A DNA stretch of 64,000 nt from Halococcus sediminicola. Its GTDB lineage: Archaea > Halobacteriota > Halobacteria > Halobacteriales > Halococcaceae. The translations under genes were made by a program, and so were the position numbers. This document shows, one piece after another, positions 51,916 through 60,688 of the stretch. The notes below the pieces were generated by a model. It did not search any database. It had not been told where the DNA came from and worked only from the letters and a program-made list of their open reading frames with translations. How positions within the stretch are numbered: the first letter of the stretch is position 1; each line of letters begins with the position of its first letter. The stretch covers positions 124,001 to 188,000 of the forward strand of contig NZ_BBMP01000022.1 in assembly GCF_000755245.1 (NCBI RefSeq), given 5' to 3'.

Positions 51916-52638
51916 CTAGCGCCACTCGCGAGCCGACAGTCGTCCGGGAACGCTCTCGGTGGCCACGCCGACCGTCCGGAGTGCGTCCCACACGGTCGCC
52001 GCGTTGCTCGTGATCACCGGCAGTCCGCGGTCGGTTTCGAGCGTCTCGACCGCCGATAGCGACGGGTAGTTCGTACACGAGACGAAGATGCCATCGGGGT
52101 CGTCCGCGTCCGCGAGAAGCGCCGTAACCTGCCGGTAGGCGTCCCGGGGCGTCAGCGCACCGATATCGGTGTTCGCCTCGACCGCTCGCCCGTCGACCGC
52201 GACGACCTCACGACCACCCGCTTCGAGATACTCGACCTCGCGCCGCGTGAGGTCGTCCACGTACGGCGTTGCGAGCGCGATACGTCGGCAGTCGAGCGCG
52301 TCGAGCGCTCGCTCGACCGAGAGCGCCGTCGCCACCGCCGGACAGCCCGCCGCCGCCTCGATGTCGGCCTCCAGTTCCGCGTCGAAGCCGTGTCCGTGGA
52401 GGAGACTGCCGGTCGTACAGCCGTAGGCCACGACGTCGACGTCGGCGTGACCCAGCAGTTCGGCACAGTCGGTCGCCCGGTCGGCCATCGCGTCGAGGTC
52501 GCTCGCGGTGACGTCTTCGAGCGGCATCCGGGCGGCGTGGACGCTCACACCGTTCGGGACGGCCGCCGAAAGCTCCGGCTCGGCGGTCGTGTTCGAGGAG
52601 GGAACGACGAGTCCGATCCGGGCGCGCCAGCCGTTCAT
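51916..52638 (-). CDS. Asp/Glu racemase-family enzyme (maleate isomerase/hydantoin racemase-like)
   Basis: A 240-residue member of the Asp/Glu racemase superfamily with both catalytic cysteines: C74 in VVAYGCTTGSLLHG and C188 in IFVSCTNYPSLSAVE. The N-terminal IGLVVPSSNTTAEPEL is the form seen in maleate cis-trans isomerases and arylmalonate decarboxylases. It is the last gene of an operon with HyuA and HyuB (4-nt overlap with hyuB), where racemisation of a hydantoin or isomerisation of a related acid would make sense. The exact substrate is open. Confidence 0.82.
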   Translation of the reverse strand: MNGWRARIGLVVPSSNTTAEPELSAAVPNGVSVHAARMPLEDVTASDLDAMADRATDCAELLGHADVDVVAYGCTTGSLLHGHGFDAELEADIEAAAGCPAVATALSVERALDALDCRRIALATPYVDDLTRREVEYLEAGGREVVAVDGRAVEANTDIGALTPRDAYRQVTALLADADDPDGIFVSCTNYPSLSAVETLETDRGLPVITSNAATVWDALRTVGVATESVPGRLSAREWR

Positions 52639-54290
52639 CGCTCCTCCGTCTTGCCGTCCGCCCGGTCGCGCGCTTCGAGTTCGTCCTCTCGCTCGTCGGG
52701 GCTGCCATGACCGCCGCCGCCGGGCGTTCGGATCGTTACCGTGGTTCCAGCCGCGACCTCGCGGGTCGTCTTCGCCGGCACTCGCTCCCCGCCGATGCGG
52801 TTCTCGCCGGTCGCGCCGTCCTCGCCGCCGGCGATGCCGTGCGGGGCGGTGCGGCGGCGTTCGGTGAGCAGCGAGACGGTCGCATCGGTTTCGAGCTTGA
52901 CGGAGCGCTCGATGCCCAACCCACCACGGTAGCGCCCCGCGCCGCCGCTGCCCGGCCGCAACGCGTAGCGCTCGACGGCGAGCGGGTAGGCCGCTTCGAG
53001 CGCCTCGATGGGCGTGTTCAGCGTGTTCGTCATCCCGACTTGCACGCCGTCCATCCCGTCCTTGTCGGGCCGAGCGCCGAACCCGCCGCCGATGGTCTCG
53101 TAGTAGGAGAACTCGCCGGTCGAGTCCTCGTTCGTTCGGCCGCCGATGGTGAGGTTGTTCATCGTCCCCTGCCCGCCCGCGGGCACCACGTCGGGCGCGG
53201 CGTCGGCGAGCGCGGCGAAGGTGACGTCGGTCACGCGCTGGCTCGTCTCGACGTTGCCGCCGACGACGGCCGCTGGCGCATCGGGGTTCAGCAGTGTTCC
53301 CTCGGGGACGTGAACGTCGATCGGTTCGTAACAGCCCTGATTCGGCGGGATTTCGGGGTCGGTCACGCACCGAACCACGAAATACACCGCGCTCTTGGCC
53401 ACCGCCAGCGGCGCGTTCAGGTTGCCCGCGACCTGTCCAGCGGTCCCCGTGAAGTCCACTCGTACGTGCCCACCGTCGAGTTCGACGGCCACCTCGACGG
53501 GGACGTCCGCGTCAGTCACACCGTCGCCTTCGAGGACGTCGCTGGCTTTCCACGTTCCGTCGGGCAGTTCGGCAAGTTCGCTTTCGACCCGCTCGCGCGA
53601 GTAGTCGATGACCGCATCGAACGCCGCGAGCAGTTCCTCGCGGCCGTGGTCGGCGAGCAGTGCTCGAAGGCGCTCGCCGCCGCGCTCGTTGGCCGCGAGC
53701 TGGGCGCGCAGGTCGGCCCAGCGCTCGCGCGCGTTGCGCACGTTTGCGAGGATCAATTCCCGCACCTCCGCGTTGATCTCGCCGCCCTCGACGAGTCGCG
53801 TCGGCGGGAGACGAAGTCCCTCCTGCTGGATGTCGCGCGCGCCGGCCGGCATGCTGCCCGGCGTCATCCCACCGACGTCGGCGTGGTGGGCGCGCGAGAC
53901 CGCGTAGCCGACGATTTCCTCGTCTGTCCGTTCGCCTTCCGTGTCCGCTTGGCTCCCGTCGAGCGAGATGGGCGAGACCATCGTCACGTCGGGGAGATGC
54001 GTGCCGCCGGCGAAGGGGTCGTTGAGCACGAACACGTCGCCCGGTTGTGGGTTTTTATCGAGCACGGCGGCGACCGCCTCGGGCATCGCGCCGAGATGCA
54101 CAGGAATATGTTCGGCCTGGGCGACGAGTCTGCCAGTCGAGTCGAACAGCGCGGTCGAGCAGTCCCGGCGCTCCTTGATGTTCGGCGAGTACGCGCTCGT
54201 GACGAGCACTTCGCCCATCTCCTCGGCGACACCTTCCAGTTGGTTGCGGATGATTTCGAGCGTCACCGCGTCGATGCGGTCGTCGCTCAT
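52635..54290 (-). CDS. hyuB: Hydantoinase B/oxoprolinase-family protein (HyuB)
   Basis: Beta subunit of an ATP-dependent hydantoinase/oxoprolinase/acetone-carboxylase-like enzyme. The 551 residues show DAVTLEIIRNQLEGVAEEMGEVLVTSAYSPNIKERRDCS, HIPVHLGAMPEAV, GDVFVLNDPFAGGTHLPD, SRAHHADVGGMTPGSM (metal-type HH), VDFTGTAGQVAGNLN, PAGGQGTMNN and LRPGSGGAGRYRGGLG. Start at 54290 (MSDDRIDAV). Overlaps hyuA and the racemase gene by 4 nt each. Confidence 0.92.
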   Translation of the reverse strand: MSDDRIDAVTLEIIRNQLEGVAEEMGEVLVTSAYSPNIKERRDCSTALFDSTGRLVAQAEHIPVHLGAMPEAVAAVLDKNPQPGDVFVLNDPFAGGTHLPDVTMVSPISLDGSQADTEGERTDEEIVGYAVSRAHHADVGGMTPGSMPAGARDIQQEGLRLPPTRLVEGGEINAEVRELILANVRNARERWADLRAQLAANERGGERLRALLADHGREELLAAFDAVIDYSRERVESELAELPDGTWKASDVLEGDGVTDADVPVEVAVELDGGHVRVDFTGTAGQVAGNLNAPLAVAKSAVYFVVRCVTDPEIPPNQGCYEPIDVHVPEGTLLNPDAPAAVVGGNVETSQRVTDVTFAALADAAPDVVPAGGQGTMNNLTIGGRTNEDSTGEFSYYETIGGGFGARPDKDGMDGVQVGMTNTLNTPIEALEAAYPLAVERYALRPGSGGAGRYRGGLGIERSVKLETDATVSLLTERRRTAPHGIAGGEDGATGENRIGGERVPAKTTREVAAGTTVTIRTPGGGGHGSPDEREDELEARDRADGKTEER

Positions 54291-56371
54291 TCGCCCGCCT
54301 CCCGTTCGAGGACGAGCGTTCCGTCGGCTTCGACCGTCCCCTGCCACGTCGGTGGCACGACCACGGTGCTCTCGTCCTGTTCGAGGATGGCCGGACCGGT
54401 CAGTTCACGACCGGGTGCGAGCGCCTCGCGGGCGTACACCGGCGTCTCGTGGCGCTCGTCGACGAAGACCGCCTCTCGCTGCCCCTTCCGTGGCTCACCC
54501 GCGCCAGCGTAGGCCGGCGTCGTCGGTTCGTGCTCGATGGTCGCGGTCGTCCGCAGCGTCACGAGGTCGACCGCATCGTCCATCCGGTAGCCGTAGGCCG
54601 TCTCGTGGGCCGTCTGAAAGCGCTCTTCGAGCGCCGACGAGTCGAGCGGTTCATCGACAGGGATCGTGAGTTCGAAGCTCTGGCCAGCGTACCGACAGTC
54701 CGCCGCCCGCTCGATGCGAGCGGCGTCAGCGTCGGTGGCATTCGCCCTGACGCTCCCGGCGAGGTCGTCGTATGCGCTCTCGACGGCTTCGACGTCGAGG
54801 TCGTCGAGTGGCGTCCGGTAGGTGCGGACGGCGTCGTGTTTCTCGTCGGCCGCCAGGAGCCCGGAGGCCGACAGTACCCCGCAGGCGCGCGGCACGACGA
54901 CTCGCCCGACGTCGAGTGCGTCGGCGAGCGCGCTCGCGTGCATCGGTCCCGCACCGCCGAAGGCGACGAGACCGAACTGTCGGGGGTCGTGGCCGCGTTC
55001 GACGGTAATCGAACGGATCGCGCGGGTCATCGTCGCGTTCGCCACGCGATGGACGCCGCGGGCGGCTTCCACCGGGCCGGCGAGGTCGGCTTCGTCGGCG
55101 AGGCTGGCGAGTGCGTCGTGGGCCGCCCCCGTATCGAGTTCGAGTTCGCCGCCGAGTGCCGAACTCCCGCCGATGTAGCCGAGTACGACGTTCGCATCCG
55201 TGACCGTCGGCGTGGTGCCGCCACGCCCGTAGCAGACGGGACCGGGGTCCGCGCCGGCGCTCTCGGGACCCACCCTGAGTGCGCCGCCCGCGTCGACCCA
55301 CGCGACCGAGCCACCGCCGGCCCCCACCGTGGTGAGGTCGACCATCGGCACGCCGATGGGGCGACCGTCGATCGTGGCGTCGGTCGTGCGCTCGATGTCG
55401 CCGTCGCGGACGAGACTCACGTCCGAGGAGGTGCCACCCATGTCGAAGGTGATGAGTCCCGCGAGGTCGTCCGCGTGGTCGGCAGCGGTCGTCTCGGCCC
55501 CGACGACGCCCGCCGCCGGTCCCGAGAGCACAGTTGAAATGGCGTTTTCGCGCACGGTCGCCGGGTCGGCGATGCCCCCGTTTGACTGCATCACGCGCGG
55601 TGCGGGAACCCCCAACTCCTCGGCACGAGTTTCGAGCCGACCGATGTAGCTGTCGATGGCCGGCGTGACGTACGCATCCGCGACCGTCGTGGCGGTGCGC
55701 TCGTACTCGCGGAACTCGGCGAGCACTTCGTGCGAGACCGAAACGTGGGCGTCACACTCCTCGCGAAGTATCTCGGCGACGCGGCGCTCGTTGTCCGGAT
55801 GGGCGTAGGCGTGGAGCAGACAGACCGCGACGGACTCGACGTTGTCGTCGAGGTCGCTGGCGAGACTCCGCACGTCGTCCTCGTCGACCGGCGTTTCGAT
55901 GCCGTCGACGGTCGCGCGTTCCGTGAGTTCGTACCGCCGTCGGCGAGGGACCAGCGGCGTCGGCTTCTCGGCGTCGAGGTCGTACAGCGCGGGGCGGTCC
56001 TGGCGGCCGATCTCGAGCACGTCCCCGAACCCCTCGGTCGTGACGAGCGCCGTCGTCGCACCCGCCTCTTCGAGAAGGGCGTTGACCGAGACGGTCATCC
56101 CGTGGGCGAACGAGTGGATTTCGTCGGGGGCGACGTCGGCCTCGGCACAGGCCTTCTCGATGCCCTCGACGACGCCCTCGCTCTGGTCCGCGGTGCTCGG
56201 CACTTTCGCGGTCGTGAGTTCGTCGTCGGTGAGGAGGACGACGTCGGTGAACGTGCCGCCGACGTCGACGGCGAGACGCACATCGTGGGCCTCGACGGCG
56301 AGGCGTATGTCGTGAGCCTCGTCGTCGGAGTGGGTGTCGTGACTGTCGTCCTCGGGTTGGTTCTCGTCCAT
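54287..56371 (-). CDS. hyuA: Hydantoinase A/oxoprolinase-family protein (HyuA)
   Basis: ATP-binding alpha subunit of the same complex, 694 residues. Family marks are LAVDVGGTFTDVVLL (phosphate loop, residues about 33-47), FAHGMTVSVNALLE, GFGDVLEIGRQDRP, VMQSNGGI, FDMGGTSSDVSLV, VGAGGGSVAWVDAGGALRVGPESAGADPGPVCYGRGG and FGGAGPMHA. The N-terminus has an acidic leader followed by a tandem 9-residue duplication (EAHDIRLAV, EAHDVRLAV) before the phosphate loop. It begins within the stop of the Nramp-like gene (TGATG). Confidence 0.93.
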   Translation of the reverse strand: MDENQPEDDSHDTHSDDEAHDIRLAVEAHDVRLAVDVGGTFTDVVLLTDDELTTAKVPSTADQSEGVVEGIEKACAEADVAPDEIHSFAHGMTVSVNALLEEAGATTALVTTEGFGDVLEIGRQDRPALYDLDAEKPTPLVPRRRRYELTERATVDGIETPVDEDDVRSLASDLDDNVESVAVCLLHAYAHPDNERRVAEILREECDAHVSVSHEVLAEFREYERTATTVADAYVTPAIDSYIGRLETRAEELGVPAPRVMQSNGGIADPATVRENAISTVLSGPAAGVVGAETTAADHADDLAGLITFDMGGTSSDVSLVRDGDIERTTDATIDGRPIGVPMVDLTTVGAGGGSVAWVDAGGALRVGPESAGADPGPVCYGRGGTTPTVTDANVVLGYIGGSSALGGELELDTGAAHDALASLADEADLAGPVEAARGVHRVANATMTRAIRSITVERGHDPRQFGLVAFGGAGPMHASALADALDVGRVVVPRACGVLSASGLLAADEKHDAVRTYRTPLDDLDVEAVESAYDDLAGSVRANATDADAARIERAADCRYAGQSFELTIPVDEPLDSSALEERFQTAHETAYGYRMDDAVDLVTLRTTATIEHEPTTPAYAGAGEPRKGQREAVFVDERHETPVYAREALAPGRELTGPAILEQDESTVVVPPTWQGTVEADGTLVLEREAGE
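56271..56324. repeat. 27-bp tandem duplication in the 5' end of hyuA
   Basis: Two adjacent 27-bp units (56271-56297 and 56298-56324), 21 of 27 positions identical, encode the two EAHD(I/V)RLAV copies. In-frame and so tolerated. Confidence 0.8.
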
Positions 56372-57579
56372 CAGAGCACCCCCAGCACTGTGAGCAGCGC
56401 CCGGATACCGAGCCAGACGACGATCGCCGTGACGATCCCGCCGAGGACGTTCGACACCGTCCCGTTGGTGTACTCGCCGAGGAGCGGTTCGGAGTTCATG
56501 GCGATGATGAGAAAGACCGCGACGACCGGCAGGAGGATCCCGTTGACGACCTGTGCGAAGACGATGATCTCGACGGGGCTACCGCCGACGAAGACCGACG
56601 AGACGCCGACGAGGAGGATGACGCCCCACACCGACTGAAAGCGAGTCGCCGAGAGGTCGGTGTCCCAGCCGAGCGCGCCCGCCGTGGCGTACGCACCAGC
56701 CAGCGAGGCGGTCGTCGCACTGGTGAAGCCCGCGGCGAACAGGCCGATGCTGAAAAACAGCGTCGCGTACGGGCCGGCGATCGGGCGGAGCTGTTCGGCC
56801 ATCCGGCCGATGTCCGTGATCTCGGTGCCGGTCGGGAACGCGGCGGCCGCCGTCACGAGCACCGCGATCGTGATGACGCCGCCGATGACGATCGACAGTA
56901 TCGTGTCCGTTCGACACGCCGGCAGTTCTTCGGGACCGCTCCAGCGCTCCTGAACGTTGCTCGCGTGCAAGAAGAGGTTGTAGCCGACGACGGTCGTCCC
57001 GATGAGTCCCGTGATGAGAAAGACCGACCCGTCGGGAATCGTCGGCACGAACCCGGCGGCGAGCGCGCCGAGGTCCGGCCCGATGAGTGCCGCCGACGCG
57101 AGAAAAGAGACGGCCATGATGGCGACCAGTCCGACGAGCGCGCGCTCGATGAGCTTGTACTTGCCCGTATAGAGCAGCGCACCCGTCACGATACCGATGA
57201 CGATGCCCCAGACGGTCGAACTCACGCCGGTGATCGTCTCCAGACCGGCCGCCCCACCCAGAATGTTGCCGGCCTCGTAGGCGGCCGTACCGACGCCGAT
57301 GGCGGCGACGACGAGCAGTATCGATCCCCATTTGGCGATCGGGTTGTCGAACTGGTCGCGCAACGCCTCGCCGAGTCCCGCACGGGAGACGAGCCCGAGA
57401 CGCGCGCTCATCTCCTGGAGGATTATCGTCGCGAGTATGGAAAAGGCGAGCGTCCAGACGAGCGCGTAGTCGAACCGTGCGCCCGTGACGCTCGCGGTCG
57501 TCACGGTTCCGGGGCCGATGAAGGCCGCCGCGACCATCGCGCCCGGACCGATCGTTCGCAGCCGGTGTATGAGTCCCAT
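56371..57579 (-). CDS. Nramp-fold transporter lacking canonical metal motifs
   Basis: A 402-residue, 11-helix SLC11/Nramp-like protein. The canonical TM1 DPGN reads GPGT (about residues 22-25, in AAAFIGPGTVTTASVTGA) and the TM6 MPHN reads VGYN (in GTTVVGYNLFLHASNVQERW), so the residues that bind Mn/Fe in true Nramp proteins are replaced. It heads the operon with hyuA, hyuB and the racemase (1-nt overlap with hyuA). This suggests a different cargo, possibly the Hyu substrate or another cation. ATG 57579 is preferred to TTG 57585. Confidence 0.8.
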   Translation of the reverse strand: MGLIHRLRTIGPGAMVAAAFIGPGTVTTASVTGARFDYALVWTLAFSILATIILQEMSARLGLVSRAGLGEALRDQFDNPIAKWGSILLVVAAIGVGTAAYEAGNILGGAAGLETITGVSSTVWGIVIGIVTGALLYTGKYKLIERALVGLVAIMAVSFLASAALIGPDLGALAAGFVPTIPDGSVFLITGLIGTTVVGYNLFLHASNVQERWSGPEELPACRTDTILSIVIGGVITIAVLVTAAAAFPTGTEITDIGRMAEQLRPIAGPYATLFFSIGLFAAGFTSATTASLAGAYATAGALGWDTDLSATRFQSVWGVILLVGVSSVFVGGSPVEIIVFAQVVNGILLPVVAVFLIIAMNSEPLLGEYTNGTVSNVLGGIVTAIVVWLGIRALLTVLGVL

Positions 57580-57703
57580 TACCAATCTACCTCACGGTAG
57601 TTCATACACAATCCGTTGAAAAGGGTTGTTGTGAGCGGTGTGCACTTCGTATGCAGGCGTGTGAACAGTGCGGTCGAGATTTGGTCGTCCCTCCGCTCCC
57701 CGG

Positions 57704-58252
57704 TCACTCGTCGCGCTCGGTGAGCAGCACCTTCGCGACCCCCTCGTCGACGGCGATGTCGAAGTCGAGGGTCGTGGTGCTTCCCTCGATGAACCGGAGC
57801 ATGAACCGCTTCATCGATTCGGTCGGAAAGACGACGTGGTAGGTGTTCCCTTCGGTGTGCCGAACGGTGAGGAAGCCACAGAACGAGAGCCAGTCGAGCA
57901 GTTCGCCCAGTTCCGAAAAACGCTTGTCGTACTCGCTCGCGTGGTATTCGGCGACGCGGTCGGTACAGTCGAGGAACGCGGGGTCGGGGTCGCCGGCGTC
58001 GGTTTCGACGTGTTCGAGAAAGCAATGCAGGAAGTCGATGTCGAGGAGGATGTGCTCGCCACCAGCGAGCATCCGGTAGTACGCTTCGAGGTCGACGCTC
58101 GTATCGGCCGTTGCCGCCGCGAAGTTCGCGGCGTAGAACGTGAGCGCCCGCCGCACGAGTTCGCTCTGGCCACTCCCGGTGCGGTCGAGGAGCGTTTCGA
58201 GGGCGGCGCTCGCCTCGTCGTCCAACGAGACCGTCACGCGGTCACCAGTCAT
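57704..58252 (-). CDS. RHH (CopG-like) N-terminal domain protein
   Basis: A 182-residue protein. Residues 4-45 (RVTVSLDDEASAALETLLDR and SGQSELVRRALTFYAANF) have the beta-strand plus two helices of ribbon-helix-helix DNA-binding domains. The rest (LEAYYRMLAGGEHILLDIDF, then VAEYHASEYDKRFSELGELL, LSFCGFLTVRHTEGNTYHVV) looks like a sensor domain of unknown type. It lies upstream of the Nramp-hyu operon on the same strand, so it could regulate it; this is inference. ATG 58252 excludes a basic upstream stretch. Confidence 0.72.
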   Translation of the reverse strand: MTGDRVTVSLDDEASAALETLLDRTGSGQSELVRRALTFYAANFAAATADTSVDLEAYYRMLAGGEHILLDIDFLHCFLEHVETDAGDPDPAFLDCTDRVAEYHASEYDKRFSELGELLDWLSFCGFLTVRHTEGNTYHVVFPTESMKRFMLRFIEGSTTTLDFDIAVDEGVAKVLLTERDE

Positions 58253-58391
58253 GGGGTAGGGAAGGCCGGTACGGACTACACTCTTTCGTGGTCGTGGTGG
58301 TACTCCCGACGAGGGAGTCGGAGACACCAGAGAGCAACAGTCGTCGTACGGGCTTCGAAGCGCTTTTCTCGCGGCCGGCGAAGATTTCGGT

Positions 58392-58580
58392 ATGGAACGG
58401 GAGACGTTCGTCGAGGCTGCGGTCTCCATCGCAGCCGTTGCGCTGTTTCTCGTCGCTATCGTGGCCGTCGGTCTCCTCTATCCGAACCTCACCGGCGCGG
58501 GACCGCTCGCGCTCGTCGGTTCGATCGTCTTCTTCGTCGTGGTGATGAGCGCGGCGGGCTACTGGCTCGCCGGGCAGTGA
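58392..58580 (+). CDS. Small two-span membrane protein, 62 residues
   Basis: Begins METETF-like (METVE-type; here MERETFVEAAVSIAAVALFL) and has two hydrophobic helices (about residues 8-29 and 37-58) joined by YPNLTGAGP. No family assigned beyond small haloarchaeal membrane proteins. GCTTTTCTC near 58361 is about 28 nt upstream. It is convergent with priL, 1 nt between stops. Confidence 0.6.
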   Translation: MERETFVEAAVSIAAVALFLVAIVAVGLLYPNLTGAGPLALVGSIVFFVVVMSAAGYWLAGQ

Positions 58581-58581
58581 T

Positions 58582-59658
58582 TCAGGCGTCGGCTTCGGTC
58601 TCGTTTTCCTCACCCTCCCCGTCGCGCCAGTCGGTGAGGTCCTCGTCGGCGTCGTCGAGCGCCTTCTCGTAGTAGGCGAGCGGGTGCGAGATCGTCTCGC
58701 AGCGGTCGTCCATGTTCACGCAATCCCCGTAGGACTGCATCGTCGCACACGAGGGCGGCGAGTACTCCGTCGGACCCGACTCGCCACGGATGTGGTCGGT
58801 CTGATAGCGGGTGATGTCCTCGCCGAAGCCCGGGTTCACCATGTAGAGGTCGACGATTTCGTCGGTGCTCATCCCGATCGAGGCGAGAAACGAAGTGATG
58901 GCGAACCGTGAGTGATGGGCGAGATGTTCACCCTTTTGAACGGAATCGAGCAGCGCCTTCATGCAGGGCGGGAAGCGGTCGGGCACGACGGTGTCGATGT
59001 CGCGGGTGAGTTCGAGGTCCGCGAGCGTCTCTCGAATCCGTTCGACAGTGGATTCGAGCGCCTCGGCGATCGGGTCGGGTACCGCGAGCGGCAGTCCTTC
59101 GGCGATGCGCTGCTCGATGGCCTTTGCGAGGAGGTCGCCGAGGTCGGTCTCCGAGACGGGGACCGCGCCCTCGGCGAGCGCGCGATTGACGAGTCGCCAC
59201 TCGTCGCCCCACATGTCCGCCGCGAGCGGGAGGTAGGCACCGACGTCGACGCGATAGCCCTCGCCGTCGGCGTGGACGCTGCCAGCGAGGTCGAACTCCG
59301 CGAGGAGGTCTTCCGTACTCAGGCGCTCGGTGCGGGCGCTTTTCAACTGCCGGTGGCTTTCGGCGTCGGTGAGGCGCTCGTGGGCCGTCGCGGCCTCGGC
59401 GCGGGCGTATTTTCGCGTGAGCACGTGTTCGTCGACCAGCGAGACGAGCACGCGCGCGAGCGGATAGGAGAGGAGTTCGACACGCGTGTCTCGACTGGGG
59501 TCGCCGACGGTGCCGTCGTCGAGGGCGCGTTCGACCCGCTCGGTCGCGCGCTCGCGAACCCGCTCGTCGTCGGCGAGCGAGTGCAGGTCGAAGTTCGCCG
59601 CCTCGACGGCGTGACGGGCGTCGTCGAGGAACGGGTAGCGGGCGTGGTGGCGCTCCAT
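58582..59658 (-). CDS. priL: DNA primase large subunit PriL
   Basis: Regulatory Fe-S subunit of archaeal/eukaryotic-type primase. The 358-residue protein begins ERHHARYPFLDDARHAVEAA and has the C-terminal 4Fe-4S domain with four cysteines: FPPCMKALL, then PPSCATMQSYGDCVNMDDRCETISHPL, with the conserved HHSRFAITSFLASIGM and YQTDHIRGE between. An acidic tail follows. TTCAATAAGC (59681-59690; GCTTATTGAA on the coding strand) is about 28 nt upstream, giving a leaderless start. Confidence 0.95.
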   Translation of the reverse strand: MERHHARYPFLDDARHAVEAANFDLHSLADDERVRERATERVERALDDGTVGDPSRDTRVELLSYPLARVLVSLVDEHVLTRKYARAEAATAHERLTDAESHRQLKSARTERLSTEDLLAEFDLAGSVHADGEGYRVDVGAYLPLAADMWGDEWRLVNRALAEGAVPVSETDLGDLLAKAIEQRIAEGLPLAVPDPIAEALESTVERIRETLADLELTRDIDTVVPDRFPPCMKALLDSVQKGEHLAHHSRFAITSFLASIGMSTDEIVDLYMVNPGFGEDITRYQTDHIRGESGPTEYSPPSCATMQSYGDCVNMDDRCETISHPLAYYEKALDDADEDLTDWRDGEGEENETEADA

Positions 59659-59745
59659 TCGCTTGATCTACCGGGGCCGATTCAATAAGCCCGGTGGTCG
59701 GGCCACATCGGAAGACACACCTATCGGATGGGAATACCGGATAGC

Positions 59746-60393
59746 GTGCGAATCGCGCCCCATGCGTGGCGATACGCCGCTCCGATGTTCGCGCTCGCGC
59801 CGGTGGCGGCGCTGCTGTCGTCGATAGCCGGCGCGCTGGCCGTCGGGATGGGACTGGGCGCGCTCGCTTTCCATCGGGACCCCGAACGCGAGATCCCCTC
59901 CAAAGGTGTCCTCGCGCCGGCCGACGGTCGTGTGTCGGTCGTGCGCCGCGAGGGCGAGCGCCTGCGCGTCGGCATCTACATGGGAATCACCGACGTGCAC
60001 GTCAATCGCGCGCCGCTTTCGGGCACGGTCGAATCGGTGACGCACTCGCCGGGCGCGAACCGGCCGGCGTTCTCGAAAGAGTCGGACAAGAACGAGAAGG
60101 TCGAAATCGACTGCGGCGCGTTCTCGATCGTCCAGATCGCCGGCGCGTTCGCCCGGCGCATCCATCCGGCGGTCGAGTCGGGCGACCGGGTGGCGCGCGG
60201 CGAGCGCATCGGCCACATCAGTTTCGGGAGTCGCGTGGACGTACTCTTGCCGCCTGAATTCGACCGCACGGACCTCTCCATCGAGATGGACGAAACCGTG
60301 CGTGCCGGCGAGACGGTGCTGGCTGGCGGTGCGGCGGCGGTGGAGTCGGAGAGCGGTGCGGGGCGGTCCTTGGCGTCTCAGCGAACGGAGTGA
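59746..60393 (+). CDS. asd: Archaetidylserine decarboxylase (phosphatidylserine decarboxylase family)
   Basis: Pyruvoyl enzyme that makes archaetidylethanolamine. The 215-residue protein matches the short PSD-related form: two N-terminal membrane segments, FHRDPEREIPSKGVLAPADGRVSVV, IYMGITDVHVNRAPLSGTVES, RPAFSKESDKNEKVE, and the self-cleavage GS in ISFGSRVDVLLP. GTG 59746 is chosen from the position of CCTATC (about 59720) and the compact family start; ATG 59728 is possible. The C-terminal tail (SESGAGRSLASQRTE) seems to run into repeat DNA. Confidence 0.9.
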   Translation: MRIAPHAWRYAAPMFALAPVAALLSSIAGALAVGMGLGALAFHRDPEREIPSKGVLAPADGRVSVVRREGERLRVGIYMGITDVHVNRAPLSGTVESVTHSPGANRPAFSKESDKNEKVEIDCGAFSIVQIAGAFARRIHPAVESGDRVARGERIGHISFGSRVDVLLPPEFDRTDLSIEMDETVRAGETVLAGGAAAVESESGAGRSLASQRTE

Positions 60394-60683
60394 GCCGAGG
60401 CTCAGGAGAGCGAAGCTCTCCTAGCGGATGAAGGGCGAAGTCGTTCGAAACGGCTTCGCCGTTTCGTGATGACGAGAGAGTGAAGCTCTCTCGGACCACC
60501 GCGAGTGAAACGAGCGGCTGAGGGCTTCGACGGTGCGGTTGTGGTGTGGAAGCATCCGCGCGAACAGATATGAGTGCGGTTCACCGTGAGCGAGGCGAAG
60601 CCGAGCGAGCGGGTGTTTTTAGTCCAGGTTTTTGCGAGGAGTGGTGCGCGAGCGAAGCGAGCGCACCCGACGAGTGAAAAAGT
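60394..60683 (-). repeat. 3' mosaic element, copy D (downstream of the M50 protease gene)
   Basis: On the minus strand after the protease stop: a T-tract (60677-60681), a 7-bp outer stem (60643-60649 with 60661-60667), GCAAAAACCTGGAC (60622-60635), CTAAAAAC, GGTGAACCGC (about 60576-60586), GCGCGGATGC (about 60552-60562), GAAGCCCTC (60520-60528), two hairpins (60474-60480 with 60486-60492; 60447-60454 with 60458-60465), CTTCGCCCTTCATCCGC (about 60425-60440) and an 8-bp triloop hairpin (60404-60411 with 60415-60422). It has the most hairpins of the four copies. No gene is seen. Confidence 0.75.
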
Positions 60684-60688
60684 GGGTT

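Noticed and set aside
52707-54512. 601-codon open frame antisense to hyuB
   Set aside because: No motif, and hyuB is fully supported by family signatures and by 4-nt overlaps with its neighbours.
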